NCBI RefSeq assembly: GCF_013337045.2
Contig: NZ_CP118261.1
Span: 496,001-560,000 of the forward strand
DNA from: Agrobacterium vitis
Lineage (GTDB): Bacteria; Pseudomonadota; Alphaproteobacteria; Rhizobiales; Rhizobiaceae
Direction: 5' to 3'
Length of the DNA stretch: 64,000 nt
Positions 26,535 through 35,055 of this stretch are shown here, piece by piece. The notes below the pieces were generated by a model that saw nothing but the letters and a program-made list of their open reading frames with translations, did no database searches and was not told where the DNA came from. Each line of letters starts with the position of its first letter. Position 1 is the stretch's first letter. Position numbers and translations under genes: made by a program.

Positions 26535-27517
26535 TCCCGTCCCCTTGTCGCGCGATCAATCATCATTGCGACGAGGATTATAAGGCCGGTGGCGAGCAGT
26601 TGATAGAAGGCCTGGACATTCATCAGCGTCAATCCATTGCGCATGGCGCCAAGGATGATGGCACCGAGAATGGTGCCGACAATACTGCCCTTGCCACCCA
26701 TCAGCGATGCACCGCCAATCGCGGCTGCCGCAATTGCATCCAGTTCCCAGAGATTGCCGAGAATGGGTTCGGCAGCCCCAAGACGGCCAATCAGGATGAG
26801 AGAGGCGAGTGCGGCCAGGCCGCCGGAAATCACATAGGCGGTAATCTTGGTGCGGGCGATTGGAACACCTGCCACGTAAGCGGCCTCTTCATTGCCGCCG
26901 ACGGCCATCAGGTATTCGCCAATTGGTGTCTTCTTGAGCAGCACCCAGGCGGCGACAGACACACCGGCAACGATCAACACCGGGATTGGCAGGCCGATCA
27001 GCGTACCATTGAACAGCGCCCGAAAGCCGGGCGGAATGCCCAGCACCGGATTGCCACCGGTGAAAATCAGCGCAATGGCTCGGTAGGTGCTGAGTGTCCC
27101 CAGCGTGACGATAAAGGGTTGCAGGCCGACATAGGCAACGAGCACGCCATTGATAAAGCCACATACCGCGCCGACACCAAGTCCGGCGAGGATAGCCAGC
27201 GGGATGGGCGTACCACCCAGCAGCAGCGTCGCGGTCATCACGGCTGCGATGGCGGCGGTCGGCCCGACCGACAGATCGATGCCGCCCGAAATGATCACCA
27301 GCGTCATGCCCAGCGCCAGGCAAGCGTTGATGCTGGATTGCTGGAGGATGTTTGTCAGGTTGCGCTCCGACAGGAAGCCGGGAACGAGCGTTGCAAATAC
27401 CGCCATGATGACGATGAGGCCGATCAGCGTTCCGGCGTCACGCAGCGAGACGGAAAAGCGGCGAAAGGCCGGGGTGGCCGGGGCCGATTGGCTGGTGGCG
27501 GATGAAGAGGCGGTCAT
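26531..27517 (-). CDS. Sugar ABC transporter permease, CUT2 (RbsC-like)
   Basis: A 328-residue inner-membrane permease that probably forms a homodimeric channel. It has a polar N-terminal tail, then hydrophobic helices; the segment NILQQSSINACLALGMTLVI followed by SGGIDLSVG (about residues 50-80) is the RbsC family hallmark, and GGASLMGGKGSIVGTILGA lies near residue 275. The ATG has GAGGA upstream; the frame extends further but would include the end of the ATPase gene. It lies 19 bases behind the ATPase gene and overlaps the RpiR start by four bases. Confidence 0.93.
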   Translation of the reverse strand: MTASSSATSQSAPATPAFRRFSVSLRDAGTLIGLIVIMAVFATLVPGFLSERNLTNILQQSSINACLALGMTLVIISGGIDLSVGPTAAIAAVMTATLLLGGTPIPLAILAGLGVGAVCGFINGVLVAYVGLQPFIVTLGTLSTYRAIALIFTGGNPVLGIPPGFRALFNGTLIGLPIPVLIVAGVSVAAWVLLKKTPIGEYLMAVGGNEEAAYVAGVPIARTKITAYVISGGLAALASLILIGRLGAAEPILGNLWELDAIAAAAIGGASLMGGKGSIVGTILGAIILGAMRNGLTLMNVQAFYQLLATGLIILVAMMIDRATRGRE

Positions 27518-27536
27518 GGAGAAAAATCCTCTCTGT

Positions 27537-29060
27537 TTAAGCAGGATGTGCGGCGGCAGATGCGACACCGGCAATCGCTCCTGGAATGGCATGGGCGACA
27601 ATGGCGCTTTCCGTCAGCTGGTCGCGCCCGATCTCAGCGGCAATCTGCCCTTCCCGCATCACCAGCACCCGGTCGGAGAGCCGGATGACCTCGGGAAGCT
27701 CGGAGGACACGACGATGATCGAATGGCCTTCTTGGGCCAGGGTTTCGATCAATTGGTAAATTTCGGATTTTGCCCCGACATCGATACCGCGCGTCGGTTC
27801 ATCGAACAGCAGGATTTGCGATTTGGCTGCCAGCCAGCGGGCAATAATAGCCTTTTGCTGGTTGCCACCGCTGAACAGGCGGATAGGACGATCCAGCTGA
27901 AACGGTCGCAGATTGACCCGCTTCAGCAAATCCTGCGCGCTGGCACGCAGTTTTCCGGCGCGGATCAGACCGGCAGAGGAAAAGCTGGGAAGCGAGGCGA
28001 GCGCCATGTTCAGACTGACCGGACGTAGGGGGATGATGCCTTCGCGCTTGCGCTCTTCCGGTACAAGGCCAATACCTGCGGCAATCGCGTCACGAGGATT
28101 GCGCAGGCGCACAGTCTTGCCATCGATGGCCATCGACCCCTCGCTCAGACGATCGACCCCGGCGATCAGCCGCAGCAATTCCGTGCGTCCGGAACCGACC
28201 AGTCCAGCAATGCCCAGCACTTCACCTTTCTTCAGCGTGAAGGAGACATTTTTAATCTTGGTGCCTGAAGACAGGTTACTGGCTTTCAGCCTGACCTGAT
28301 CAGTTACGAAGGAATGATGGGTTTCCTGCATCAGTTCACGCCCGACCATCATGGCAATGACCTGTTTTTCCGATGTGGCTTTCATGTCGACGATGCCAAC
28401 GAGCTTGCCATCCCGCATGACGCTGGCGCGCTGGCAGATACGGAAAACCTCGTCCATCTTATGTGAAACATAGATGATCGACACGCCGCTAGCCGAAAGA
28501 TCGGCAATCACTTCAGCCAGCCGGTCGAACTCACTCGGCGTCAAGCTGGAGGTCGGCTCGTCCATGGCGATGACCTTGGCCTTATCAAGCAGGGCGCGGC
28601 CGATCTCGACAATCTGCCGCTGCGCGACTTTAAGGCTGGAGATGGGTGCTGAGACGTCAATGCTGCGGTCGATCATTGACAGCGCTTCGGCGGCGCGCTG
28701 TTCCTGCTCCCGGCGCGAAACGAAAAGCCCGCCCATATGGGTCAATGAATGGCCGAGAAACATGTTCTGGGCAACACTCAGATGCGGCACCTGTTGAAGT
28801 TCCTGATGGATCATCGCAATACCGGCCTGTCTTGCATCAAGCGGCTTGCGAAATGCCACAGCGTCGCCATCGACGAAAACGCTGCCGGAGGTTGGCCGGA
28901 AGACACCGGATAGAATGCGCAGAAGGGTTGATTTTCCGGCGCCGTTTTCCCCGAGTAGCCCGTGAATTTCTCCGGGAGCAACGTCAAAGCTCACATCCGT
29001 CAGCGCGTTGACGCCCGGAAAGCTCTTGGAGATTGTTTCAAATCCCAGTCTCGGCACCAT
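27537..29060 (-). CDS. Sugar ABC transporter ATP-binding protein, CUT2 (RbsA-like, two cassettes)
   Basis: A 507-residue protein with two fused nucleotide-binding domains. The first has Walker A GENGAGKST (residues 36-44), an atypical signature LKVAQRQIVEIG and Walker B VIAMDEPTSSL. The second has the degenerate Walker A GLVGSGRTE, the signature FSGGNQQKAIIARW and Walker B ILLFDEPTRGIDV. This asymmetry is normal for RbsA/MglA/XylG proteins. GGAGGGTGAGAT precedes the ATG. It lies between the binding-protein and permease genes, separated from the former by 127 bases that contain a stem-loop. Confidence 0.94.
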   Translation of the reverse strand: MVPRLGFETISKSFPGVNALTDVSFDVAPGEIHGLLGENGAGKSTLLRILSGVFRPTSGSVFVDGDAVAFRKPLDARQAGIAMIHQELQQVPHLSVAQNMFLGHSLTHMGGLFVSRREQEQRAAEALSMIDRSIDVSAPISSLKVAQRQIVEIGRALLDKAKVIAMDEPTSSLTPSEFDRLAEVIADLSASGVSIIYVSHKMDEVFRICQRASVMRDGKLVGIVDMKATSEKQVIAMMVGRELMQETHHSFVTDQVRLKASNLSSGTKIKNVSFTLKKGEVLGIAGLVGSGRTELLRLIAGVDRLSEGSMAIDGKTVRLRNPRDAIAAGIGLVPEERKREGIIPLRPVSLNMALASLPSFSSAGLIRAGKLRASAQDLLKRVNLRPFQLDRPIRLFSGGNQQKAIIARWLAAKSQILLFDEPTRGIDVGAKSEIYQLIETLAQEGHSIIVVSSELPEVIRLSDRVLVMREGQIAAEIGRDQLTESAIVAHAIPGAIAGVASAAAHPA

Positions 29061-29086
29061 ATCTCACCCTCCTCCTGCTAGACACA

Positions 29087-29113
29087 CGATGCCGACCCTG
29101 AAAGCCGGCATCG
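29087..29113 (-). other. Intercistronic stem-loop after the RbsB-like gene
   Basis: CGATGCCG and CGGCATCG pair over eight bases around an 11-base loop in the 127-base gap between the binding-protein stop and the ATPase start. There is no T-run on the coding (minus) side, so a role in protecting the upstream mRNA and raising the binding-protein level is more likely than termination. Confidence 0.6.
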
Positions 29114-29187
29114 CTCTACGTTTTTGTTGTGCATCGGATTTATCCAAAAGCCGGTTCTTAACTTTCGGTCTGATGCTCTAGCCTCGA

Positions 29188-30252
29188 TTATTTGGCCGCC
29201 TTGGCATCTTCCATCAGCACAGCGCGTAGATCGACGCCCTTGCCCTGGTAGCGGGCGAGGTTGTCGGCGGTGATCAGCGCCTGAGGTGTTGCGACAACGC
29301 GCGGCAGCTTCTGGCCTGCAACGAGCCGAAGGGCTGTTTCCATGGCCACCTCACCTGTTAGAACCGGAAAGCTGTCGACGGTCCCGGTCAGTTCACCAGC
29401 CTTGATCGAGGTATAGGCATCCGAAATACCGTCGGTGCCGAAAACAGCGACCTTGCCCGCAAGCCCTGCCGCCTTGACGGCTTCGACTACACCCAGCGCC
29501 ATGCCGTCATTGTTGGCATAGAAGCCGATAAGGTCTGGATGCTGGTTGAGGATGTTGGTTGCTGCATCGTAAGACGTCTGGCGGTCCCAATTGCCGGGAA
29601 CGCTGGCGACGACCTTAAACTTGCTGTTTTCGCCGATGGTGGATTTGAAGCCGTCGGTACGCTGAACAGCGGCATAAACGCCGGCCTGGCCCTCAATAAT
29701 CGCCACCTTGCCGCCCTGCGGACGATTGGTGATGAACCACTTGGCGACGCGCACGCCGTTGTCGCGCTGAACATTGCCGACATAGTGCTCGGCTTGCGGG
29801 ATTACGGCATCATTGACGTCAACAACAGGAATATTGGCCGCCTTGGCCTGTTCGATCACCGGCTGAAGATTGGAATCCGTCTGTGGCGACACCAGCAGGA
29901 CGTTATAGCCCTGGGTGATCATCCCCTCGGCAATCGTCAGCTGGCCAAGCTGGTCGCCTTCGCTTTGCGCCGCCTGATAGGCGACCGGAACATTCTTCGC
30001 CTTGCCGAACGCCGCATAGCCCTCACCGAGTGACCGCCAGTATTCGTTGGTCAATGTCTTTGAAACAGCGCCCGCCTTGGTGCCGTCGGGAAGCTTCGGA
30101 AAGGGGCCGAATTTTGCTTCCAGCTGCGACCAGTCCATGCGGTCTTTTTCAGTGTCGGAATTGAGCGGGGCAAGCTGCTGCGCAAAGGCTGCGCTGAACA
30201 GGAAGCTGGCAGCAAGGCCTGTGGCAAGCGACATTTTTATCATGGTCTTCAT
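29188..30252 (-). CDS. Sugar ABC transporter substrate-binding protein, CUT2 (RbsB-like)
   Basis: Periplasmic sugar receptor of 354 residues starting MKTMIKMSLATGLAASFLF, a classic signal peptide cut near AFA-QQ (residue 25). The mature protein is a Peripla_BP_4 type (YNVLLVSPQTDSNLQPVIEQ, then AANIPVVDVNDAV, VAIIEGQAGVYAAVQRTDGF and NDGMALGVVEAVKAAG). GGGAGGAACC precedes the ATG. It lies 91 bases behind the isomerase gene. The ligand is probably a pentose or related monosaccharide but cannot be named from sequence. Confidence 0.92.
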   Translation of the reverse strand: MKTMIKMSLATGLAASFLFSAAFAQQLAPLNSDTEKDRMDWSQLEAKFGPFPKLPDGTKAGAVSKTLTNEYWRSLGEGYAAFGKAKNVPVAYQAAQSEGDQLGQLTIAEGMITQGYNVLLVSPQTDSNLQPVIEQAKAANIPVVDVNDAVIPQAEHYVGNVQRDNGVRVAKWFITNRPQGGKVAIIEGQAGVYAAVQRTDGFKSTIGENSKFKVVASVPGNWDRQTSYDAATNILNQHPDLIGFYANNDGMALGVVEAVKAAGLAGKVAVFGTDGISDAYTSIKAGELTGTVDSFPVLTGEVAMETALRLVAGQKLPRVVATPQALITADNLARYQGKGVDLRAVLMEDAKAAK

Positions 30253-30276
30253 TGGTTCCTCCCAGGTGGTATCATC

Positions 30277-30297
30277 AGGCACGCCTCTGGCGTGCCT
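30277..30297. other. 9-bp hairpin upstream of the RbsB-like gene
   Basis: AGGCACGCC and GGCGTGCCT pair perfectly around TCT in the 91-base gap between the isomerase and the binding-protein gene, about 15 bases before the binding protein ribosome site. The T-rich flank is on the plus strand, so it is a poor terminator for the minus-strand operon. It may mark an RNA processing or stability point. Confidence 0.55.
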
Positions 30298-30343
30298 TTG
30301 GTTACAAAGGCTTGAAATCTTCTGGTATTTGGAGTGTCGGGTC

Positions 30344-31324
30344 TTAGCCCAGCATCAGTTCCTGCACGATGGCCTGCGCGGACACGGCATCCTGACGGTC
30401 GATGGCACCCAACAAACGATTGTCTTGATCGAGGCGATCGACAATCCGCAACATGCGCTTGACGGTCTGGATATTGACCTCGCATTCATGGACGGGATCT
30501 AGACCCGTCATGTCCGGGAACGTGTCGAAGTAGATGGCGCCGTCATAGCCGTCCTTGCGGATCTGGCGCAGAAGCTCAATGGTCTGCTGGGTATGGACCG
30601 CGCCTACCATCAGGCCATCGTCGCGCTTGGCATAGCCGTCGTTGAGATGAACGCCGAGAACACGGCTATGGCGGGCAATCAAGGCAGCGGCAAAGGCTGG
30701 CTGCTCATCGGCGTAGAGCACGTGGGCAAAGTCCAGCGTCACGCCGAGATTGGGCATATCGACGTCCCTGATGGCCAGCAAGGTGGTTGCTGCATCCGGC
30801 ATCAGGCTGTAGGAGCGAGGCTCATTCGGCTTGTACTCAATGCTGATTTGGCAATCCGGATCATGGGCGCAAACTTCACGGATTCCGTCAATTTCGTGTT
30901 GCCACAGCCTGTGATAGTCGGCCTGGAAGGCATAGTCGAACCCGTCCTGACCAAGCCAGAGCGTCATCAATTGGCTGCCTGCGGCGCGGGCCGCATCGAT
31001 CCCGGCCTTGGTGAGATCGATGGCTTCCCGCCGGACAGCCGGGTCCGGATTGGTGAATGCGCCGATCTTAAAGGCGGGGTTGGTGTAATAGCGCATGGCG
31101 AACCCGTTGATTGCCAGTCCCATATCACCAATTTGTCGGGCCAGGACAGCCGGATCTTCGCCAACATGATCGGGATAATTAAGGTCGAGGTCTGTCAGCC
31201 CATCGACTTTTGCGGCACGCTTTGCCATTTGCAGCATGGTCGGCTTGCCGGACAGGTCCGGCCATTCTGCCTTCGGGCAGGAGGCAAAGGAATTCAGTCG
31301 GGTTGCAAATTTTAGCTTGGTCAC
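30344..31324 (-). CDS. Sugar (phosphate) isomerase/epimerase, TIM-barrel AP-endonuclease-2-like
   Basis: A 326-residue TIM-barrel protein of the xylose-isomerase-like superfamily, expected to interconvert aldose/ketose or epimerise a sugar with a divalent metal. Probable metal and catalytic residues lie in ISIEYKPNEPR (Glu), GVTLDFAHVLYADEQ (Asp, His), GVHLNDGY (His, Asp) and AIYFDTFPD (Asp). The start is GTG, with only a weak ribosome site. It is the first gene of the CUT2 operon and a 30-bp dyad lies 33 bases upstream. The likely route is import by RbsABC-like proteins, isomerisation here and phosphorylation by the PfkB kinase. Confidence 0.85.
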   Translation of the reverse strand: MTKLKFATRLNSFASCPKAEWPDLSGKPTMLQMAKRAAKVDGLTDLDLNYPDHVGEDPAVLARQIGDMGLAINGFAMRYYTNPAFKIGAFTNPDPAVRREAIDLTKAGIDAARAAGSQLMTLWLGQDGFDYAFQADYHRLWQHEIDGIREVCAHDPDCQISIEYKPNEPRSYSLMPDAATTLLAIRDVDMPNLGVTLDFAHVLYADEQPAFAAALIARHSRVLGVHLNDGYAKRDDGLMVGAVHTQQTIELLRQIRKDGYDGAIYFDTFPDMTGLDPVHECEVNIQTVKRMLRIVDRLDQDNRLLGAIDRQDAVSAQAIVQELMLG

Positions 31325-31356
31325 GGCTCTGGCTCACTTTGATCACTACACTTCAT

Positions 31357-31386
31357 ACTTCACAAAATAATTGTGATTTGTAAAGT
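31357..31386. promoter_or_regulatory. 30-bp interrupted palindrome, copy 1 (regulon operator)
   Basis: ACTTCACAAA, ten bases, then TTTGTAAAGT: the outer 10-base arms pair at nine of ten positions. The site lies in the 103-base gap before the isomerase gene, at the promoter of the CUT2 operon. A site of identical length and nearly identical arms stands before the CUT1 operon at 38012-38041. The RpiR-family protein encoded in this operon is the likely binder. Confidence 0.65.
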
Positions 31387-31427
31387 AAAAAATGCCACAA
31401 ACCCCAGCGAATTGCCTGGAGCCGATC

Positions 31428-32366
31428 TCAGCGGCGCAGCAATGCCTCGATTTCGCTGCGCTCCGGCATGGCGGGCGCGGTTCCCCGGCGGGTCACGGCG
31501 ATGCCGGCTGTCGCACATCCAAACCGGACCGCGTCGAGCGGAGTAAACCCATCGGCAAGGGCTGCCGCAAAACCGCCAACGAAGGCGTCCCCTGCCCCGG
31601 TCGTATCGATGACAGGCCCGGCTGCAATGGCCGGAACCGCGACCGAACAATCGGGGCTATGAAACAACACGCCTCTGCTGCCCAGCGTGATGATAGCAGT
31701 ACCGACACCGCGCTCCAGAAGCACATCCCCAGCCCGCTTCGCATCATCGATCGTATCGAGCGGAAAACCAACCAATGCGGCGGCTTCGGTTTCGTTGGGA
31801 ATGATATAGTCGCACAGCGGATAGATCGCCTCTGGAAACGGCTCGGCGGGCGCAGGGTTGAAAATGGTGGTGACGCCAGCCTTACGGGCGATCATCAGCC
31901 CGTGGTGGGCCGCCTCGGCGGGCTGCTCCAGTTGCGTCACGAAAATCGCGCTGGTCTCGATGGTTTGCCGCGCCGCCTCGACATCCTCAATGGTAATGGT
32001 TCCAGCAGCACCGGGATAGACAATGATGGCATTGTCGCCGGTCTTGTCGTTGACATAGATGAAGGCAGCACCGGTCGGCTGGTTGTCCATAACTGTCAGT
32101 TTCGGCAGGACACCGGCATGCGCATAGGTCTTCAACGCCAGATCACCGAACGTGTCTCGGCCGATCTTTGAGATGAAGGAGACGTTCGCGGCCTCCCCGG
32201 CTCCTGCCCCGGCCCTTGCTGCCGCCACCGCCTGGTTGGAGCCCTTGCCGCCTGGACCGACGGAAAAGCCGCTGCCGGTGATCGTCTCACCAACGACCGG
32301 CAGCCGTGCTGCAAGATAAGCGGTATCGGCGACAAAGATTCCGAGTATCGAAACGCCCTTGCCCAT
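31428..32366 (-). CDS. rbsK: Ribokinase (PfkB family)
   Basis: A 312-residue ATP-dependent sugar kinase with complete ribokinase motifs: GPGGKGSNQAVAAARAGA (residues about 37-54), FNPAPAEPFPE, NETEAAALVG and the catalytic DTTGAGDAFVGGFAAAL. Compared with the other kinase in this region (STHGAGD), this one has the canonical ribokinase active site. AAGGAGACC precedes the ATG. It is the last gene of the CUT1-FucU operon, ten bases behind the FucU-like gene. The natural substrate could be ribose or another monosaccharide released after mutarotation. Confidence 0.9.
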   Translation of the reverse strand: MGKGVSILGIFVADTAYLAARLPVVGETITGSGFSVGPGGKGSNQAVAAARAGAGAGEAANVSFISKIGRDTFGDLALKTYAHAGVLPKLTVMDNQPTGAAFIYVNDKTGDNAIIVYPGAAGTITIEDVEAARQTIETSAIFVTQLEQPAEAAHHGLMIARKAGVTTIFNPAPAEPFPEAIYPLCDYIIPNETEAAALVGFPLDTIDDAKRAGDVLLERGVGTAIITLGSRGVLFHSPDCSVAVPAIAAGPVIDTTGAGDAFVGGFAAALADGFTPLDAVRFGCATAGIAVTRRGTAPAMPERSEIEALLRR

Positions 32367-32376
32367 GCTGGTCTCC

Positions 32377-32832
32377 TTATACCGTGGCGGGTGGGATCAC
32401 GCCCTTGGTGAACAGGAAGCAGCCGTAGAAGCGGGTTTCCCCGGTCGAAATCACACAATAGGCCTTCTTTGCAAGATCGTAGAATGCAAACCGCTCAATG
32501 CCGTACATCGGCGACGGCTTGCCCTCAGCGCGGTCGATTTCCACTTGCACCTCGCGTTGCACCGGCTGGATGTCGTCCGGCGCACCCATGACTTCCATGC
32601 GGCCTGCCGAATTTTGCAAGGGTGTATCGAGCGGCAAAACCGACAGCAGGACACGCACGGCCTCGGCCGATGAAAGATTGGCCATGGACAGCGGACGACC
32701 CAGCACGGTCTGGCGCGCCACGCTATCGCTGGGGAAATTGGTGTCGGAAATCACAAGCGTATCGCCATGTCCCATGGATCGCAGCGCATGCAGCACGTCA
32801 GCATTCAGGGCGGGATGAAGATTTTTCAGCAT
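32377..32832 (-). CDS. RbsD/FucU-family sugar mutarotase (copy 1)
   Basis: A 151-residue protein that converts sugar anomers or pyranose/furanose forms, helping imported sugar reach the kinase. The family active site is visible: His22 in SMGHGDTLVISDTNFP with Asp30 following, and the C-terminal RFAFYDLAKKAY and FYGCFLFTKGV segments. The length and MGHGD spacing are closer to FucU (L-fucose mutarotase) than to RbsD. It lies between the MalG-like permease and ribokinase genes, an order that links transport, mutarotation and phosphorylation. Confidence 0.9.
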   Translation of the reverse strand: MLKNLHPALNADVLHALRSMGHGDTLVISDTNFPSDSVARQTVLGRPLSMANLSSAEAVRVLLSVLPLDTPLQNSAGRMEVMGAPDDIQPVQREVQVEIDRAEGKPSPMYGIERFAFYDLAKKAYCVISTGETRFYGCFLFTKGVIPPATV

Positions 32833-32874
32833 GGGACATTCCTTGTTTTAACCGATGTTACTGCGATGGATGGC

Positions 32875-33795
32875 CTATTTGACTGCACCGGCGGTCAGGC
32901 CCTTGACGATATAGCGCTCCAGGAAAATCCCGACCAGAACGAGCGGCATGATGGCGGCGGTGGCGATAGCGGCCATGGACCACCAATTGATCCCTTGCGA
33001 GCCGGTCTGGCTGGCCACCATGACGGGCAGCGTCTTGGCGTTCGAACTGGTCAGCAGCGCTGCGAAGAAATATTCGTTCCAGCAGAGAATGACCGAAAGG
33101 ATGAAGGCGGCCACCATTCCCGGCAGGGCGATAGGCAGGACGATCCGCATAAACGCGCCCCAGATCGAACAGCCATCGACCAGTGCTGCCTGCTCAAGTT
33201 CGACGGGGATCGTGTCGAACTGGTCCCGCATGATCCAGATGACGATGGGCAGAACCATCAGCGTGTAGACCAGGACGAGACCGGTCAGGGTATCCAGCAG
33301 CATCAGGTGTTTATAGAGCACCAGAAACGGCATGGCGAGAACGACGGGCGGCAGGATCAACTGGGAGAGGAAGAAGAACGAGATGTCCTTGTTGCGCAAC
33401 CAGAGGAATTTGTAGGAAAACCGGCTGAGGCCATAGGCCGCCAGCGATCCGATCACCACAGCCAGAAACGAGGCTCCGGCTGAGGCGACGACGCTGTTGA
33501 AGAACCGCCGCATGAATTCGTCGCGCACCGTCGAGGCCACGAATATCGTATCCGGCGAAAGTCCAAGCGATCGCCAGCCCTTCCAGTCCGGCGTAAAATC
33601 CACGAAGGGAATGAGGTGGCCCTGGGTGACATTGACCGCGGTCTTGAACGAGGTGGTGATGGTCCAGTAGATCGGAAACAGCGAGATAAAGGCCCAGAAC
33701 ACCAGCGCCGCATAAATCAGCAGGCTGCCCGTCATGAAGTGAGGGCGGCGAAACCTGGTTTCAGGGCCGCTCTGGCGGGTGAGATTGGTTGCCAT
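32875..33795 (-). CDS. Sugar ABC transporter permease, CUT1 (MalG-like)
   Basis: A 306-residue inner-membrane permease. A first helix (LLIYAALVFWAFISLFPIYW) is followed by the periplasmic loop and five more hydrophobic segments; the EAA loop that docks on the ATPase reads EQAALVDGCSIWGAFMRIVL near residue 210. The C-terminus ERYIVKGLTAGAVKG-like ending is typical of MalG proteins. GAGGGTTAG precedes the ATG, ten bases after the MalF-like stop. It works with the MalF-like subunit, the TAT-exported binding protein and the UgpC-like ATPase. Confidence 0.92.
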   Translation of the reverse strand: MATNLTRQSGPETRFRRPHFMTGSLLIYAALVFWAFISLFPIYWTITTSFKTAVNVTQGHLIPFVDFTPDWKGWRSLGLSPDTIFVASTVRDEFMRRFFNSVVASAGASFLAVVIGSLAAYGLSRFSYKFLWLRNKDISFFFLSQLILPPVVLAMPFLVLYKHLMLLDTLTGLVLVYTLMVLPIVIWIMRDQFDTIPVELEQAALVDGCSIWGAFMRIVLPIALPGMVAAFILSVILCWNEYFFAALLTSSNAKTLPVMVASQTGSQGINWWSMAAIATAAIMPLVLVGIFLERYIVKGLTAGAVK

Positions 33796-33805
33796 GGTCT
33801 AACCC

Positions 33806-34915
33806 TCAGTTGGAACGTTGCAGCCAGCGGCTCGTCACCTTCAGGATGAGCGAGACGAAGATGATGATGATGACGAGATAAAACTCGGCCAGCATGGTGC
33901 CGTAGCCGACATTCGAGCGGTCGCGATATTCCCGGAAGATGAAGCTGGAGACCGTATCTGTCGCGCCGCCCGGTCCGCCTGCTGTGACATTGATGACGAT
34001 ATCGGCAAGTTTCAGCTGGAAAATGATCCTCAGGATAATCACGGTGACGCTGACGGGCAGCATCAGCGGAAAGGTGATTTCCTTGAAGCTTTGCCAGCCG
34101 GAAGCGCCATCGACTTTTGCTGCCTCCTTGATCTCCGTTGGCAAGGCCTGTAACCCGGCCAGAAGCAGGATCATCATGAAGGGGATCGACACCCAGGCAT
34201 CCATGGCCATCAGCGAGAGACGGGCGAGCCACGGGGTCGAGAAAAAGGCGGGGTTGTCCCATCCGAGATGTCGGGCGAGTGTTGCCGCCGGGCCGAAGCG
34301 ATATTCCATCAGGGATTTGCCAATCATCCAGCTGACGGCAACCGGGCTCAACATCAGCGGCAGCAGGAAGGCAACCCGAAAGAATTTCCGCGCCTTGATC
34401 TCGGCGTTCAAAAGCAGCGCGAGGCCAAAGGCAATGGCATATTGCACCAGAACCGCCAGAACATAATAGACCATGTTCAACAGCGCATTCCAGAAATAAA
34501 AATCGGCAAACAGCGCGCGCAGGTTATCGATGCCGTTGAAGCGCCGCCCTGCGGCAGCGCTGAGGTTCCAGTCGGTGAAGGCAATGTAGAGGCCGAACAC
34601 CGTGGGAAACACCACCATGGCGACCGTAAACAGCACCGCCGGTAGAACGAACACGGCCCGCTGGCCGCCCTCGCCACGGATCATGATCTGCGCGGCGCAC
34701 AGAGCCACAGCCCAGACGATATAGGCATAGAGCAAGGGACGCCAGCTGACGAGACCAAGCGATGTCACCCCCGCTACATCGAGAATTTGCAGAACGAGCA
34801 CGCCAAGCAGCAGCACGGTGGCCGCCGCCAGCAGCAGGCGGCCACGCCGGGCGCCGGTTTGCCGCAGTGATACCCTTTCGGTCGGACGAATGACAGGCAT
34901 GGTCGTGTCGGACAT
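33806..34915 (-). CDS. Sugar ABC transporter permease, CUT1 (MalF-like)
   Basis: A 369-residue inner-membrane permease, longer than most MalF-like subunits because of an extra pair of N-terminal hydrophobic segments (LLLAAATVLLLGVLVLQIL and PLLYAYIVWAVALCAAQIMI) before the standard core. The EAA loop is EAAKVDGASGWQSFKEITF near residue 270. Three in-frame ATGs compete; the one giving MSDTTMPVIRPTERV has AAGGG upstream and is preferred over starts 6 and 10 codons earlier. It is followed by the MalG-like gene after ten bases. Confidence 0.9.
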   Translation of the reverse strand: MSDTTMPVIRPTERVSLRQTGARRGRLLLAAATVLLLGVLVLQILDVAGVTSLGLVSWRPLLYAYIVWAVALCAAQIMIRGEGGQRAVFVLPAVLFTVAMVVFPTVFGLYIAFTDWNLSAAAGRRFNGIDNLRALFADFYFWNALLNMVYYVLAVLVQYAIAFGLALLLNAEIKARKFFRVAFLLPLMLSPVAVSWMIGKSLMEYRFGPAATLARHLGWDNPAFFSTPWLARLSLMAMDAWVSIPFMMILLLAGLQALPTEIKEAAKVDGASGWQSFKEITFPLMLPVSVTVIILRIIFQLKLADIVINVTAGGPGGATDTVSSFIFREYRDRSNVGYGTMLAEFYLVIIIIFVSLILKVTSRWLQRSN

Positions 34916-34983
34916 AAGCAAACCCTTGGGCATAATGCCCTGCATAAACCGTGGCCAAAAGTGGCTTTAGGCGGTCAAAAAAG

Positions 34984-35011
34984 GTCAGGCGACATTGGAA
35001 AGCCGCCTGAC
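34984..35011 (-). other. Intercistronic stem-loop after the TAT-dependent binding-protein gene
   Basis: GTCAGGCG and CGCCTGAC pair over eight bases around a 12-base loop in the 140-base gap between the binding-protein stop and the MalF-like start. No terminating T-run follows on the minus strand. It belongs to the group of stem-loops found behind four of the five binding-protein genes. Confidence 0.55.
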
Positions 35012-35055
35012 GCCGTATAGAAATACCAGCGGCAGTTTCCCGCCACTTGTATGGC